In this document: piece after piece, positions 8,492-16,766 of the stretch | Layout: each line of letters begins with the position of its first letter | Numbering within the stretch: the stretch's first letter is position 1 | Assembly (NCBI GenBank): GCA_018399295.1 | Contig: JAGYOO010000001.1 | Location: forward strand, 1 to 20,942 | DNA: 20,942 nt | DNA from: Candidatus Omnitrophota bacterium | GTDB lineage: Bacteria > Omnitrophota > Gorgyraeia > B26-G9 | Direction of reading: 5' to 3' | Program-made: the position numbers and the translations under genes | The notes under the pieces: generated by a model | Databases searched by the model: none | What the model was told of the DNA's origin: nothing | What the model saw: only the letters and a program-made list of their open reading frames with translations

Positions 8492-10252
8492 ATGGCAACA
8501 ACTGGAAAGATCGTTGGAATCGTAGCCAATCTGGTGACAATCGAAGTCAACGGTCCGGTAAGTCAGAATGAGATTTGTTATGTTGAAACTGAGGCGGGAG
8601 AACGGCTGCAGTCCGAGGTGATCAAGATTCAGGGGAATCGGGTATCAGCGCAGATTTTTGAAAGTACCGGAGGGATTAAAACCGGAGCAAAGGTTGAATT
8701 TACCGATCACATGCTTGAGGTCGATCTCGGGCCCGGACTGCTGTCCCGTAAATACGATGGTCTTCAGAATGACCTGGATGCTAAGACCGGTCTATTTTTG
8801 AAACGGGGAGAAAATACTCCCGCTCTGTCGAAAGATCAGGAATGGGAGTTTACCCCTCTGGTTGAAAAGGGCGGGCGGGTCCGCGCCGGAGACTGGCTGG
8901 GAGAGGTTCGGGAAAACTGGCTGAACCATAAGATAATGGTCCCCTTTTCCTTGGAAGGAGTTTGGGAAATCGAGTCTCTGGTCGGCAAAGGAAATTATAG
9001 AGCGAGCGATGAGATCGCGCTGTTGCGAAGCGCTGACGGAAAGAAGCAGAGCGTCAACATGATCCAGCGCTGGCCGATCCGTTTGGCTATTCAGTCTTAC
9101 GCTGCCAAGCCCGTAGCCTACAAACCGCTCCAGACCGGGGTCCGGATCATTGACACTCTTAATCCGATTGTGGAAGGCGGGACCGGGTTTATCCCGGGAC
9201 CGTTCGGGTCCGGTAAGACAGTGTTGCAGCACATTATTGCCGCCAATGCTCAGGTGGACATTGTTATTATCTGCGCCGTGGGTGAGAGAGCCAATGAAGT
9301 GGTCGAACTGTTTGTGGAATATCCGGAAGTGGACGACCCTTATACTGGCAGGAAACTTATGGAGAGGACTATCATCGTGGTCAATACCTCTAATATGCCG
9401 GTGGCCGCCCGTGAGGCCTCGGTCTATACTGCGATGACTATTGCTGAATATTACCGGCAGATGGGGTTGAAGGTGTTGTTGCTGGCGGATTCGACTTCCC
9501 GCTGGGCCCAGGCATTGCGCGAGATGTCGAACCGGCTGGAAGAATTGCCTGGTCCCGACGCTTTTCCCATGGATCTTACGGCGATTATTGCTAACTTTTA
9601 CGCCCGCGCCGGTCGGGTCGACCTGCGCAACGGAGAGAGCGGTTCGGTTACTTTTATCGGAACCGTCAGCCCGGCCGGAGGCAATCTGAAGGAACCGGTG
9701 ACCGAGGCTACGAAAAAGGTCGCGCGTTGTTTTTATGCCCTTTCTCAGAAACGGGCTGACAGCAAACGCTATCCGGCTATCGATCCGATAGACAGTTATT
9801 CAAAATATCTGGAGTATCAGGAAGTACAGGAGTTTCTGGCCGAGAGTATTGAACCTCATTGGGTGGAAAAGGTGGGATATATCAATGACGTACTGCGGCA
9901 GGGACGTTCCGCATCTAACCAGATTAACATCCTGGGGGATGACAGCGTTCCCGTAGGTTATCATGAAGTCTACTGGAAGTCCGAACTGGCTGATTTCGGT
10001 TTTTTGCAGCAGGATGCCTTTGATCCGGTAGACAGGGTCACGGCAATGTCCCGGCAAAGATATATGTTTGATATTATAAATAAAATTTGCCGGTTTGATT
10101 TCCGGTTTGAGACGTTTACCGAAGTGGCGCCTTATTTTAAACGGCTTATAAACCAGATCAAGCAGATGAATTATCTTGAGTTTCAAAGCGATGAGTTTAA
10201 ACAGCTTGAAGATGAGCTGGACAGCTTTCTTATGGAGAGGAAGGTATCATGA
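8492..10252 (+). CDS. atpA: V-type ATP synthase catalytic subunit A
   Basis: Nucleotide-hydrolysing subunit of the rotary head. 586 aa, the normal size including the non-homologous insert (about 100-180) that separates A from F-type beta subunits. Walker A is GPFGSGKT at 236-243 (K242, T243), the conserved GERANEV follows at 264-270, and the Walker B-like LLLAD ends at D333, followed by STSRWAQALRE. The ATG at 8492 has GGAGG at 8482-8486 and lies one base after the preceding stop. An in-frame ATG at 8405 inside the upstream gene is rejected because residues from MATTGKIVGI match the family start. Confidence 0.97.
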   Translation: MATTGKIVGIVANLVTIEVNGPVSQNEICYVETEAGERLQSEVIKIQGNRVSAQIFESTGGIKTGAKVEFTDHMLEVDLGPGLLSRKYDGLQNDLDAKTGLFLKRGENTPALSKDQEWEFTPLVEKGGRVRAGDWLGEVRENWLNHKIMVPFSLEGVWEIESLVGKGNYRASDEIALLRSADGKKQSVNMIQRWPIRLAIQSYAAKPVAYKPLQTGVRIIDTLNPIVEGGTGFIPGPFGSGKTVLQHIIAANAQVDIVIICAVGERANEVVELFVEYPEVDDPYTGRKLMERTIIVVNTSNMPVAAREASVYTAMTIAEYYRQMGLKVLLLADSTSRWAQALREMSNRLEELPGPDAFPMDLTAIIANFYARAGRVDLRNGESGSVTFIGTVSPAGGNLKEPVTEATKKVARCFYALSQKRADSKRYPAIDPIDSYSKYLEYQEVQEFLAESIEPHWVEKVGYINDVLRQGRSASNQINILGDDSVPVGYHEVYWKSELADFGFLQQDAFDPVDRVTAMSRQRYMFDIINKICRFDFRFETFTEVAPYFKRLINQIKQMNYLEFQSDEFKQLEDELDSFLMERKVS

Positions 10253-11574
10253 AACAGGCGCAGGCCTTTACCACGGTTTACACAAAGATAGAACGGATTA
10301 CGAAAGCCACCTGCTCCCTGCGTGCTCAGGGTATAAGTAACGAGGAGATGGCCCTGATCGCCGGCCGCCCGGCCCAGGTTGTTAAGATAGAAGGGGATCT
10401 GGTTACTCTTCAGGTTTTTGCCGGCACTCAGGGGATCGGGACTGCAGCGGATGTGATGTTTCTGGGAGAGCCGCCCAGTCTCCGGGTCGGCACCGATCTT
10501 TTTGGTCGGTTTTTTAACGCCTTCGGCCAGCCGATCGATGGAGGGCCACAGCTGGAAGGGGAGATGAGGTTTATCGGCGGGCCCAGCGTTAACCCGACCC
10601 GAAGAGAACAGCCTTCCCGGTTGATAACCACCGGTATCGCGGGGATTGATCTGAACAACAGTCTGGTCAGCGGCCAGAAGATTCCTTTTTTTGCTGATCC
10701 CGAACAGCCGTATAATGAGGTCATGGCAACCGTAGCCCTGCGATCGGGGGCGGATCGGATCGTACTGGGAGGAATGGGGCTTTCCAATGATGACTATCTA
10801 TATTATCGACGGATATTCGAGGATGCCGGGGTACTGGAAAAGATAACCTCGTTCATCAATACCACGGATGATCCTCCGGTTGAACGACTGCTCATTCCGG
10901 AGATGGTACTTACGGCGGCTGAATACTTTGCTCTTGATCTTAAACAGGACGTTCTGGTCTTGCTAACCGACATGACCCTTTACGGTGATGCTCTGGCCAT
11001 TGTCTCTAACCGGATGGATCAGATTCCTTCGAAAGACAGCATGCCCGGATCGCTCTACAGTGACCTGGCCAAGATCTATGAGAAGGCCGCGCAGTTTAAA
11101 GACGGATCGATAACTATTATCGCTGTAACTACCTTAAGCGGCGGGGATATTACTCACGCTATTCCGGATAATACCGGTTATATTACTGAAGGACAGCTTT
11201 TTTTGCGTCGGGATACGCAGATATCTAAAACCATCGTCGATCCGTTCCGGAGTCTCTCGCGGCTTAAACAGCTGGTAATCGGTAAAAAGACCAGAGAGGA
11301 TCACCACCAGGTCATGAACACCGGGGTCAGACTTTACTCTGACGCGGCCAATGCCCGTACGAAACAGGAGAACGGTTTTGACCTGACTGATTATGATCGC
11401 CGGACCATTGCCTACGCGTTGGATTACGCGAGGGAACTTCTGGCTATCGACGTGAATATCAGTATTGATGAGATGCTGGATACGGCCTGGCGGCTTTTTG
11501 CCCGGCATTTTAAAAAGGAAGAAGTCAGTATAAAACGGGAATTGATCGATAAGTATTGGCCGGAGACGGAATAG
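10249..11574 (+). CDS. atpB: V-type ATP synthase subunit B
   Basis: Non-catalytic nucleotide-site subunit alternating with A in the head. 441 aa. It is homologous to A but has no Walker A: the corresponding position reads SGQKIPFFADPEQPYNEV (141-158), as expected for B. The downstream segment IPSKDSMPGSLYSDLAKIYEKA (259-280) corresponds to the region near the catalytic interface; the common RRGYPGYMY-like wording is replaced by KDSMPGSLY, which I take as a lineage trait. The start codon overlaps the stop of atpA (ATGA), so translation is coupled. Confidence 0.96.
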   Translation: MKQAQAFTTVYTKIERITKATCSLRAQGISNEEMALIAGRPAQVVKIEGDLVTLQVFAGTQGIGTAADVMFLGEPPSLRVGTDLFGRFFNAFGQPIDGGPQLEGEMRFIGGPSVNPTRREQPSRLITTGIAGIDLNNSLVSGQKIPFFADPEQPYNEVMATVALRSGADRIVLGGMGLSNDDYLYYRRIFEDAGVLEKITSFINTTDDPPVERLLIPEMVLTAAEYFALDLKQDVLVLLTDMTLYGDALAIVSNRMDQIPSKDSMPGSLYSDLAKIYEKAAQFKDGSITIIAVTTLSGGDITHAIPDNTGYITEGQLFLRRDTQISKTIVDPFRSLSRLKQLVIGKKTREDHHQVMNTGVRLYSDAANARTKQENGFDLTDYDRRTIAYALDYARELLAIDVNISIDEMLDTAWRLFARHFKKEEVSIKRELIDKYWPETE

Positions 11575-11578
11575 CAAA

Positions 11579-12175
11579 ATGCAGATGTCCAGTATTCAGT
11601 ACAATAAGACCTTTTTGCTTCAGATGCAGGGTGATGTGCAGGAACGGTACAATGCCTTGCCTGTCCTGCAGAGTAAGGAGGCCGCTCTGCGCTTGAAGGT
11701 ACGGCAGGTTACCGCGCGGATCAAGGAGCTTGATTCTGAACGGGATAAGCTGCGTCAGTCGCTTTCCGGACTGGACCGGTTGTGGAGTGAGTTTCCGGAT
11801 GTAGTCAGGGTGGAAAAGATCGAGTTTGAACAAAAGAAGCTGGCAAGCGTAAATGTGATGATGATAAAAAATATTGTGTTCGGCGAGGAAGATTTTTCGT
11901 TATTCAGTCATCCGGCCTGGTTTCTGCGCGGGGTGGAGGTTGTAAAAGAGTTTATCCGGCTTGAGCTGGCAAAGATAAACCAGGAGCAGATCCTGGCCGC
12001 GGTGGATTATGCCCGGCGGAAGACTACTCAGAAGGTTAATCTGTACGAGAAGGTTCAGATCCCGTTTTTTGAGGAAGCGATTCGGAAGATCAAGCGGTAT
12101 CTTGAGGATGTCGAGAATCTGTCCAAGGCCGGGCAGAAGGTGATTAAGACCAGAATTTCTCTGCAGGGAGCATAG
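11579..12175 (+). CDS. atpD: V-type ATP synthase subunit D
   Basis: Central-stalk rotor subunit. 198 aa, largely two long helices expected to form an antiparallel coiled coil (about 10-70 and 125-195). The N-terminal NKTFLLQMQGDVQERYNALPVLQSKEAAL and the C-terminal KIKRYLEDVENLSKAGQKVIK segments fit the family. It starts 4 nt after atpB. The ATG at 11585 (third codon) is an equally possible start, as no strong ribosome site decides between them. Confidence 0.88.
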   Translation: MQMSSIQYNKTFLLQMQGDVQERYNALPVLQSKEAALRLKVRQVTARIKELDSERDKLRQSLSGLDRLWSEFPDVVRVEKIEFEQKKLASVNVMMIKNIVFGEEDFSLFSHPAWFLRGVEVVKEFIRLELAKINQEQILAAVDYARRKTTQKVNLYEKVQIPFFEEAIRKIKRYLEDVENLSKAGQKVIKTRISLQGA

Positions 12176-12179
12176 GAAC

Positions 12180-13976
12180 ATGATTACTCCGATGGAAAAA
12201 TTAACGGTCCTGGTTTTTCATCAGGACAAAGATAGATTCCTTGAGGACCTGCAGGTATTAGGAGTCGTGCATATCTCTGTTTCTTTGCCTGAGACTTTGC
12301 CCGCGCCGGTTAAAGAACTGCAGGAAAAGATCAGCCGCTGCCGTAATTTTTTAAAGGCCGCGGGTAAAGAGCGGGATGTTAAGGGCAATCCTCCAAAGGA
12401 AATTGATGTTTTCGACCGGGTCAGAAATTGGGAGTCGCGAACTGAACGGTTGGAGGCGGTTGAAGAACGTCTTGAGTTCCTGGAAAAACAGCTTTCGGCA
12501 ATCGCGCCATGGGGAGACTTTGATCTTTCCCGTCTCAGGGCTTTAAAAGATTCCGGGGTAACTGTTCGGTTTTTTATCAGTCCGGCTAAACACTTTCCCG
12601 AATGTATTCCCGAAGAATGCGTTTTTTCAGAGGTCAGCCGGGACAATACCTATGTTTATTTTGTGATAATGGAGTGGACTAAAGCCACCTGCCGCCCCGA
12701 CTGTGAAGAGTTTTTTTATCCGGATTCGAGCAAGCAGGAGATCGAGACCGAGTTGAATCAGCAGAGGGATGAGGCCGGGAAACTGCGGGAGGAGATTCGG
12801 GAAAGCCTGGTCTTCCCGGAAGGGGTAAAGGATCTGCTTAACCGCTTTGAGACCGAACTTGCCTATGTCAGTATCAGCCGGAATCTCACCGGGACTGTCG
12901 AGAATACGGTATATATAGTCCAAGGGTGGCTGCCGCGCCGGCTTAAGGCAAAGGCCGCTGATTTTTTCGAGACCAGGGGAGTTTATTATTATTTTTCTTC
13001 GCCGCGGCCGGATGAGGCGGTTCCTGTACTTTTGCAGAATAACTGGTTTTCCCGGCTGTTTGAACCGATTACCCGGATGTTCTCTCTGCCTAACTACCGG
13101 GAAATGGATCTTACCGGATTTTTTGCCCCGTTCTTCACCCTGTTTTTCGGATTTTGCCTGGGGGATGCTGGCTATGGAATAATAATTTTTCTGGCCGCGC
13201 TGATCGCCCGTTCCCGGATCGCGGCGGAACAGCGTCCGCTGGCTTTACTGGGGATGATCCTGGGGGCTTCTACTTTCGCGTTCGGGCTTATTTCCGGTTC
13301 ACTGCTCGGCATTCAACTGGTAGATCAGGAGGCTGTTCCCTGGCTGCGAAAAATTGTTCTGTTTGATCAGGATCAGCTGTTCGGAGTCGCTCTTATTCTT
13401 GGAGTGGTGCAGGTGCTGTTCGGTATGCTGCTGAAAATGATCAACCGGATCCGGCAATATGGTTTTACTGCCGGTCTTTCCAGTTTCGGCTGGATCTTGA
13501 TCCTCCTCGGTCTGCTGGGAATGGGCGCCGGGATGTGGGGACAGGAGCCTCCTTTTTTCAGTTCCTGGCTTGCCTGGAGCGGTGTGGCGCTGGTTCTGCT
13601 GTTCAACGACCTGAGAGCTAATATTTTTATCCGTATCGGGAAGGGGTTGTGGGAGCTGTATGGAATAACCGGGCTGTTTGGTGATATTCTGAGTTATATC
13701 CGGCTGTTTGCTCTGGGTATCTCCAGCTCGATTCTCGGAATTGTTGTGAATGATATCGCTCTTCAGCTTCGGGACGTACCTTACGTGGGTTTTGGTCTGA
13801 CGTTTTTGTTTTTGATAATCGGGCATACGGGTAATCTGCTTTTAAGTTCGCTGTCCAGTTTTGTCCATCCCCTGAGGCTTACTTTTGTCGAGTTTTACAA
13901 GCACGCGGGGTTTGAGGGGGGAGGCAGACCGTACACTCCGTTTCGCAGGCACGGGGAGCAGGGTTTAACAAAATAA
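12180..13976 (+). CDS. atpI: V-type ATP synthase subunit I
   Basis: Membrane subunit equivalent to F-type subunit a, forming the ion half-channels against the proteolipid ring. 598 aa. The soluble N-terminal half (1 to about 305) has coiled-coil arms. The C-terminal half has about seven membrane helices. The essential channel Arg is R508 in LSYIRLFALGISS, and the last segment HPLRLTFVEFYKHAGFEGGGRPYTPF is complete, so the gene is not truncated. It starts 4 nt after atpD. Proteolipid subunit K normally comes next but is absent here. Confidence 0.95.
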   Translation: MITPMEKLTVLVFHQDKDRFLEDLQVLGVVHISVSLPETLPAPVKELQEKISRCRNFLKAAGKERDVKGNPPKEIDVFDRVRNWESRTERLEAVEERLEFLEKQLSAIAPWGDFDLSRLRALKDSGVTVRFFISPAKHFPECIPEECVFSEVSRDNTYVYFVIMEWTKATCRPDCEEFFYPDSSKQEIETELNQQRDEAGKLREEIRESLVFPEGVKDLLNRFETELAYVSISRNLTGTVENTVYIVQGWLPRRLKAKAADFFETRGVYYYFSSPRPDEAVPVLLQNNWFSRLFEPITRMFSLPNYREMDLTGFFAPFFTLFFGFCLGDAGYGIIIFLAALIARSRIAAEQRPLALLGMILGASTFAFGLISGSLLGIQLVDQEAVPWLRKIVLFDQDQLFGVALILGVVQVLFGMLLKMINRIRQYGFTAGLSSFGWILILLGLLGMGAGMWGQEPPFFSSWLAWSGVALVLLFNDLRANIFIRIGKGLWELYGITGLFGDILSYIRLFALGISSSILGIVVNDIALQLRDVPYVGFGLTFLFLIIGHTGNLLLSSLSSFVHPLRLTFVEFYKHAGFEGGGRPYTPFRRHGEQGLTK

Positions 13977-14105
13977 CCAATGACTAAATTCCAAGTAACA
14001 AATAATAATCAATGACACAAAAAACAAACAAAAACAAAATTTGATTACAGGTATATTAAGTAATTAGTGTTCCTTGACAAAAAGCAGTAGTATAGTTTAG
14101 TGAAA

Positions 14106-14279
14106 GCGTTTGGGACTATTGTCGATTACGTGCGGGTGAATCGCCGCTGATCTGTGACTATAGGCTTAACGCCGACACTAAAGTAGGCACTTATAGCTTG
14201 ATAAGGGACAAAGTCACCTTTAATCTAGCAACCTGTATGTGCATACTGCTTTAGTGGCTGATAAAGCACCCCCAAACGC
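14106..14279 (+). ncRNA. Predicted IS110 bridge RNA with target and donor loops
   Basis: The 174-nt span is closed by GCGTTTGGG (14106-14114) pairing perfectly with CCCAAACGC (14271-14279). Inside, loop 1 has stem CTAT/ATAG (14116-14119, 14160-14163) and apical hairpin GCGG/CCGC (14132-14135, 14144-14147), leaving two 12-nt strands. Loop 2 has stem GCAC/GTGC (14187-14190, 14239-14242) and an apical hairpin at 14203-14220. A third hairpin spans 14247-14268. Loop 1 right strand ATCTGTGAC (14150-14158) is complementary to the right flank 15518-15526; its left strand holds GATTAC (14124-14129), same sense as 14043-14048. Loop 2 left strand ATAGCTTG (14193-14200) equals the right end 15511-15518; its right strand ACCTGTA (14231-14237) is complementary to the left end 14046-14052. 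A promoter TTGACA (14074-14079), 16 bp, TTTAGT would start RNA near 14108. Confidence 0.65.
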
Positions 14280-14300
14280 ACAACCTGACGGAGGTGTTTT

Positions 14301-15494
14301 ATGTACTACCTTGGTATCGATATCGGCAAACAGAAGCATGTTGCCGCGATGCTTACCGAAGAAGGCGATGTTCGCCTTAAACCGTTAAGCTTCAGTGCCA
14401 CGGCGACAGGATATCAAAAATTGCTATCCTGTGTTAAGAGCACGACAGTAGAACATACCGATATCGCTATAGCAATGGAAGCCACAGGCCATTACTGGTT
14501 ACCCTTATATGAGAAGCTCAAGGCTGACGGTTTCTCCGTAACGGTCCTTAATCCGTTACAGGTCAGCAGTTTTCGCAACCAAGGCATCCGTGGCTCTAAA
14601 ACCGACAGTGTTGATGCGGTTTTAATCGCCAGAGTCCTGCGATTCGGAGCATCTCTTGAGACCAGAATACCAGAAAACGCGATTCTGGCCTTGAGAAATC
14701 TTACGAGATATCGTACCGATTTAGTACAAGAAGCCTCTATGGCAAAGAACAAGGTACTTGCTTTACTGGATCAGGTTTTCCCTGAATTCTCCTCGTTGTT
14801 CAGCGATACATTCGGTGCTGCGGCGCTCAGCCTGCTCAAAGAAGCGGCGACACCGGAAGAGATACTGAAAATAGATGACAAAAAGCTTTGCTCGATTCTG
14901 AAGCAGGCTTCACGAGGACGAGCAGGCAAAGAACAATCAATTAAAATAAAAAGTGCAGCAAAAAGTTCCTTTGGACTGCAAGCCGCCTCGGACACATTCA
15001 GCCTGCAGATCAAACTGATCATATCCCAGGTCGAGCATATCAAAAGTATAATAAAGACCTTGGATGAAGAGATTGAACGCCTGTACACCAAGTTTAATAC
15101 CACTTTGACAACGATCCCCGGCGTGGGAACGACAACGGCAGCTACTGTTCTTGCCGAGATCGAAGATGTCCACAGGTTTAAGAGCCCTTCCGGCGGGGCC
15201 GCTGCTCTGGTCGCTTTTGCCGGTCTGGACCCGAAACTCAAGGAGTCCGGCAAATATCGCGGTCAGGTCAAAACATCAAAGCGCGGCTCACCGTATCTTC
15301 GCCGGGCTCTGTTCCTGGCCGGATTCATAGCAGTCAGAAACGATGACTATTTCAGGCGGATCTATGAGAAACAGCGCCAAAAAGGCAAAAACCATAAAGT
15401 GGCAATGATACATGTAAGCGTGAAAATGCTTCATGTTATTTACTCTATGTTAAAGAACAATAGCACTTATTCAACAAACAAAAAACGCGATTAA
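14301..15494 (+). CDS. IS110-family DEDD recombinase
   Basis: RNA-guided-type IS110 recombinase, 397 aa and apparently intact. The N-terminal RuvC-like DEDD domain has D7 (GIDIGK), E60 (EATGHYW), D102 and D105 (TDSVDA). A coiled-coil stretch lies at about 232-266. The C-terminal Transposase_20 domain begins with TIPGVGTTTA (271-280) and contains SKRGSPYLRRAL (326-337), whose S326 is the likely catalytic serine. GGAGGTG at 14290-14296 precedes the ATG. An intact reading frame, complete motifs and a readable guide RNA suggest a recently active copy. Only 12 bp separate its stop from the TTGACT of the right end. Confidence 0.95.
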   Translation: MYYLGIDIGKQKHVAAMLTEEGDVRLKPLSFSATATGYQKLLSCVKSTTVEHTDIAIAMEATGHYWLPLYEKLKADGFSVTVLNPLQVSSFRNQGIRGSKTDSVDAVLIARVLRFGASLETRIPENAILALRNLTRYRTDLVQEASMAKNKVLALLDQVFPEFSSLFSDTFGAAALSLLKEAATPEEILKIDDKKLCSILKQASRGRAGKEQSIKIKSAAKSSFGLQAASDTFSLQIKLIISQVEHIKSIIKTLDEEIERLYTKFNTTLTTIPGVGTTTAATVLAEIEDVHRFKSPSGGAAALVAFAGLDPKLKESGKYRGQVKTSKRGSPYLRRALFLAGFIAVRNDDYFRRIYEKQRQKGKNHKVAMIHVSVKMLHVIYSMLKNNSTYSTNKKRD

Positions 15495-15517
15495 CGGGGG
15501 TTGACTTTTAATAGCTT

Positions 15518-15790
15518 GTCACAGATTTCAAAAAACTTAAAATTTGATTAACCTGATTTTAAAATGATTTAAATGATTAAAATGCCCGCTTCGCTCGCAG
15601 CATCTTAGCAAAAGAGAGAAGACAGACGTCAGAAGTCAGAAGACGGAAGTCTGAAGACGGAAAACAGAAAACTTAAACCACTGAGAGCAGCATCTTAGTA
15701 TCTTCTAGTCTTAAGTCTTAGGTCTTAGGTCTTAGATCTTAGGTCTTAGGTCTCAAGTCTCAAGTCTGGATTCAACAGGGGAATATTTCC
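15518..15790. repeat. Middle dispersed-repeat island
   Basis: Gene-free. It opens with degenerate GATT units (15546-15590), then a CCGCTTCGCTCGCAGCATCTTAG segment whose core, GCAGCATCTTAG, recurs at 20902-20913. A + oriented heptad tract of GAAGTCA/GAAGACG type (15617-15670) and an opposite-strand tract of GGTCTTA/AAGTCTT type (15702-15769) follow. The two tracts are roughly complementary and could form a long imperfect hairpin in RNA or single-stranded DNA. The same families occur at 1-590 and 20640-20942. Confidence 0.7.
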
Positions 15791-15800
15791 AGGGCCGGAC

Positions 15801-15829
15801 TTGTTATTTTAGAGAGGCGATGGTATACT
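15801..15829 (+). promoter_or_regulatory. Extended -10 promoter upstream of exported FLAP protein
   Basis: TTGTTA (15801-15806), a 17-bp spacer and TATACT (15824-15829), with TG at 15821-15822 giving an extended -10. Transcription would start near 15836, leaving a leader of about 185 nt before the ATG at 16020. Confidence 0.6.
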
Positions 15830-15914
15830 TGACCGGTTTTTTTAACCCGGGGCTTATTATCTGAACAGCTGTAAATTTTTTCTTTACTCTTTATGTTTTT
15901 TTATGGCTGCCCGG

Positions 15915-15953
15915 GGTCTTTACGTTCGGGAGACCTCCGGTCATTCAAACCGG
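15915..15953 (+). promoter_or_regulatory. Two adjacent hairpins in the 5' leader
   Basis: GGTCT/AGACC (15915-15919, 15931-15935, 11-nt loop) and CCGGT/ACCGG (15937-15941, 15949-15953, 7-nt loop) sit side by side in the long leader of the 16020 gene. No T run follows, so they are not terminators. They may stabilise or regulate the mRNA. No known riboswitch family is recognised. Confidence 0.35.
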
Positions 15954-16019
15954 CAGCTGACCACATAACAGATGGAATTACAGGATCAGCTAATGCTCTG
16001 TTACGAAGTGTTTAAGAAA

Positions 16020-16766
16020 ATGAAAACTTTGATTTTGGTTGTTGGCGTGCTTTCGGTCTGGCTTTCAATGGACGCTTACGGCCGGGAATTTCTGGCGCCG
16101 CCGCTGCTTCTTGAACGGGAGAATGTGAAGCAGGGGATGCGTTGTCCGCAAATAAAACAGGCGGCAAAGCCCGGCCTTACCGAAGTTGTTCCGGTGAGAT
16201 CTATCCTGCATGTAAGGCCTTTGATGCTGCTGAAGAAAGCCGCCCGGCTGATCCGGTTAAAAGATGGTGTAAGGGTCAGGGTTACGGCAGAAAGTTATGA
16301 CGGAAAAATAAGGTATCCGTTTCCTGCTTTTCTTGATGAACTGGATGGGTACAATAGAATTCATGCTAAACTGGCTAAGTTTTTTATGCGGGAAGATCAG
16401 GCTTGGCGGGAAACCTTGCCGCATCTTTTTCGGCTCGATTTTTATTTTATGAACGCAAAGACACCTGCTGAAAAAGATTTAATTTTTTTTCGCCGGTTTC
16501 TCCAGGATGATCTTTATGATGCCGAGGGGCGAAAGATCGATGTGTTTTTTTTGGAAGATGAAGATTTCTGGGGCGGGATCAACTTGAGGGAAAATTCGAT
16601 CCGGGTTCTGCTTGGGTTTCAGGAATACGAACCAGAACCAAGCCCGGAGCCGGTAAGGGAAGAAGATCTTTTTTCTTCTCCCCGTTGGCAGATGATCATA
16701 GAACATTACACGCCGGATTATAAGGAGTTGGATCGCCAGGTCGATTCATTAGAGACAAGCATTTAG
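16020..16766 (+). CDS. Exported protein with FLAP motif and possible HPr-like segment
   Basis: I do not recognise the full-length family. Starting at the ATG at 16020 gives 248 aa with a clear signal peptide (Lys2, hydrophobic 3-16, DAYG before REF). An in-frame ATG at 15972 would bury that signal behind 16 polar residues, so I reject it. After cleavage comes FLAPP (24-28), echoing FLAPE at 34-38 of the Rel-like protein. Residues 55-95 (VVPVRSILHVRPLMLLKKAARLI, then DGVRVRVTAES) resemble the start of PTS HPr, with LHVRP in place of the phosphorylated LHARP motif (H64). The remainder is rich in aromatic and acidic residues (FFLEDEDFWGG at 176-186) and ends in an acidic, proline-rich tail. No HPr-like activity can be claimed from this resemblance. 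Confidence 0.6.
   Translation: MKTLILVVGVLSVWLSMDAYGREFLAPPLLLERENVKQGMRCPQIKQAAKPGLTEVVPVRSILHVRPLMLLKKAARLIRLKDGVRVRVTAESYDGKIRYPFPAFLDELDGYNRIHAKLAKFFMREDQAWRETLPHLFRLDFYFMNAKTPAEKDLIFFRRFLQDDLYDAEGRKIDVFFLEDEDFWGGINLRENSIRVLLGFQEYEPEPSPEPVREEDLFSSPRWQMIIEHYTPDYKELDRQVDSLETSI

Larger units (their letters stand above)
14047..15517 (+). mobile_element. IS110-family insertion sequence, about 1.47 kb
   Basis: A complete IS110-type element: long non-coding left end (about 254 bp), one DEDD recombinase gene and a very short right end. That layout fits the IS110 subgroup that carries its bridge RNA upstream of the gene. No terminal inverted repeats are seen, as expected. The boundaries are my inference from the bridge RNA: a shared TT at 14045-14046 and 15516-15517 would be the core. 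Joining right end to left end at that core places TTGACT (15501-15506) 16 bp before TATATT (14052-14057), the junction promoter expected of IS110 circles. The unoccupied site would read TTTGATT/GTCACAGATTTC. Ends could be off by several bases. Confidence 0.75.

Noticed and set aside
14073..15518. CTTG shared at 14073-14076 and 15515-15518 as alternative IS110 ends with a CT core
   Set aside because: The right side fits, but no sequence in the target loop matches the left flank ending at 14074, whereas the TT solution matches all four loop strands at least partly. It remains the main alternative.
14036..15550. 12-bp direct repeat AAAATTTGATTA on both sides of IS110, as a target-site duplication
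   Set aside because: IS110 elements do not make long duplications. The right copy lies within a run of similar GATT units, so both copies are better read as parts of the pre-existing dispersed repeat.
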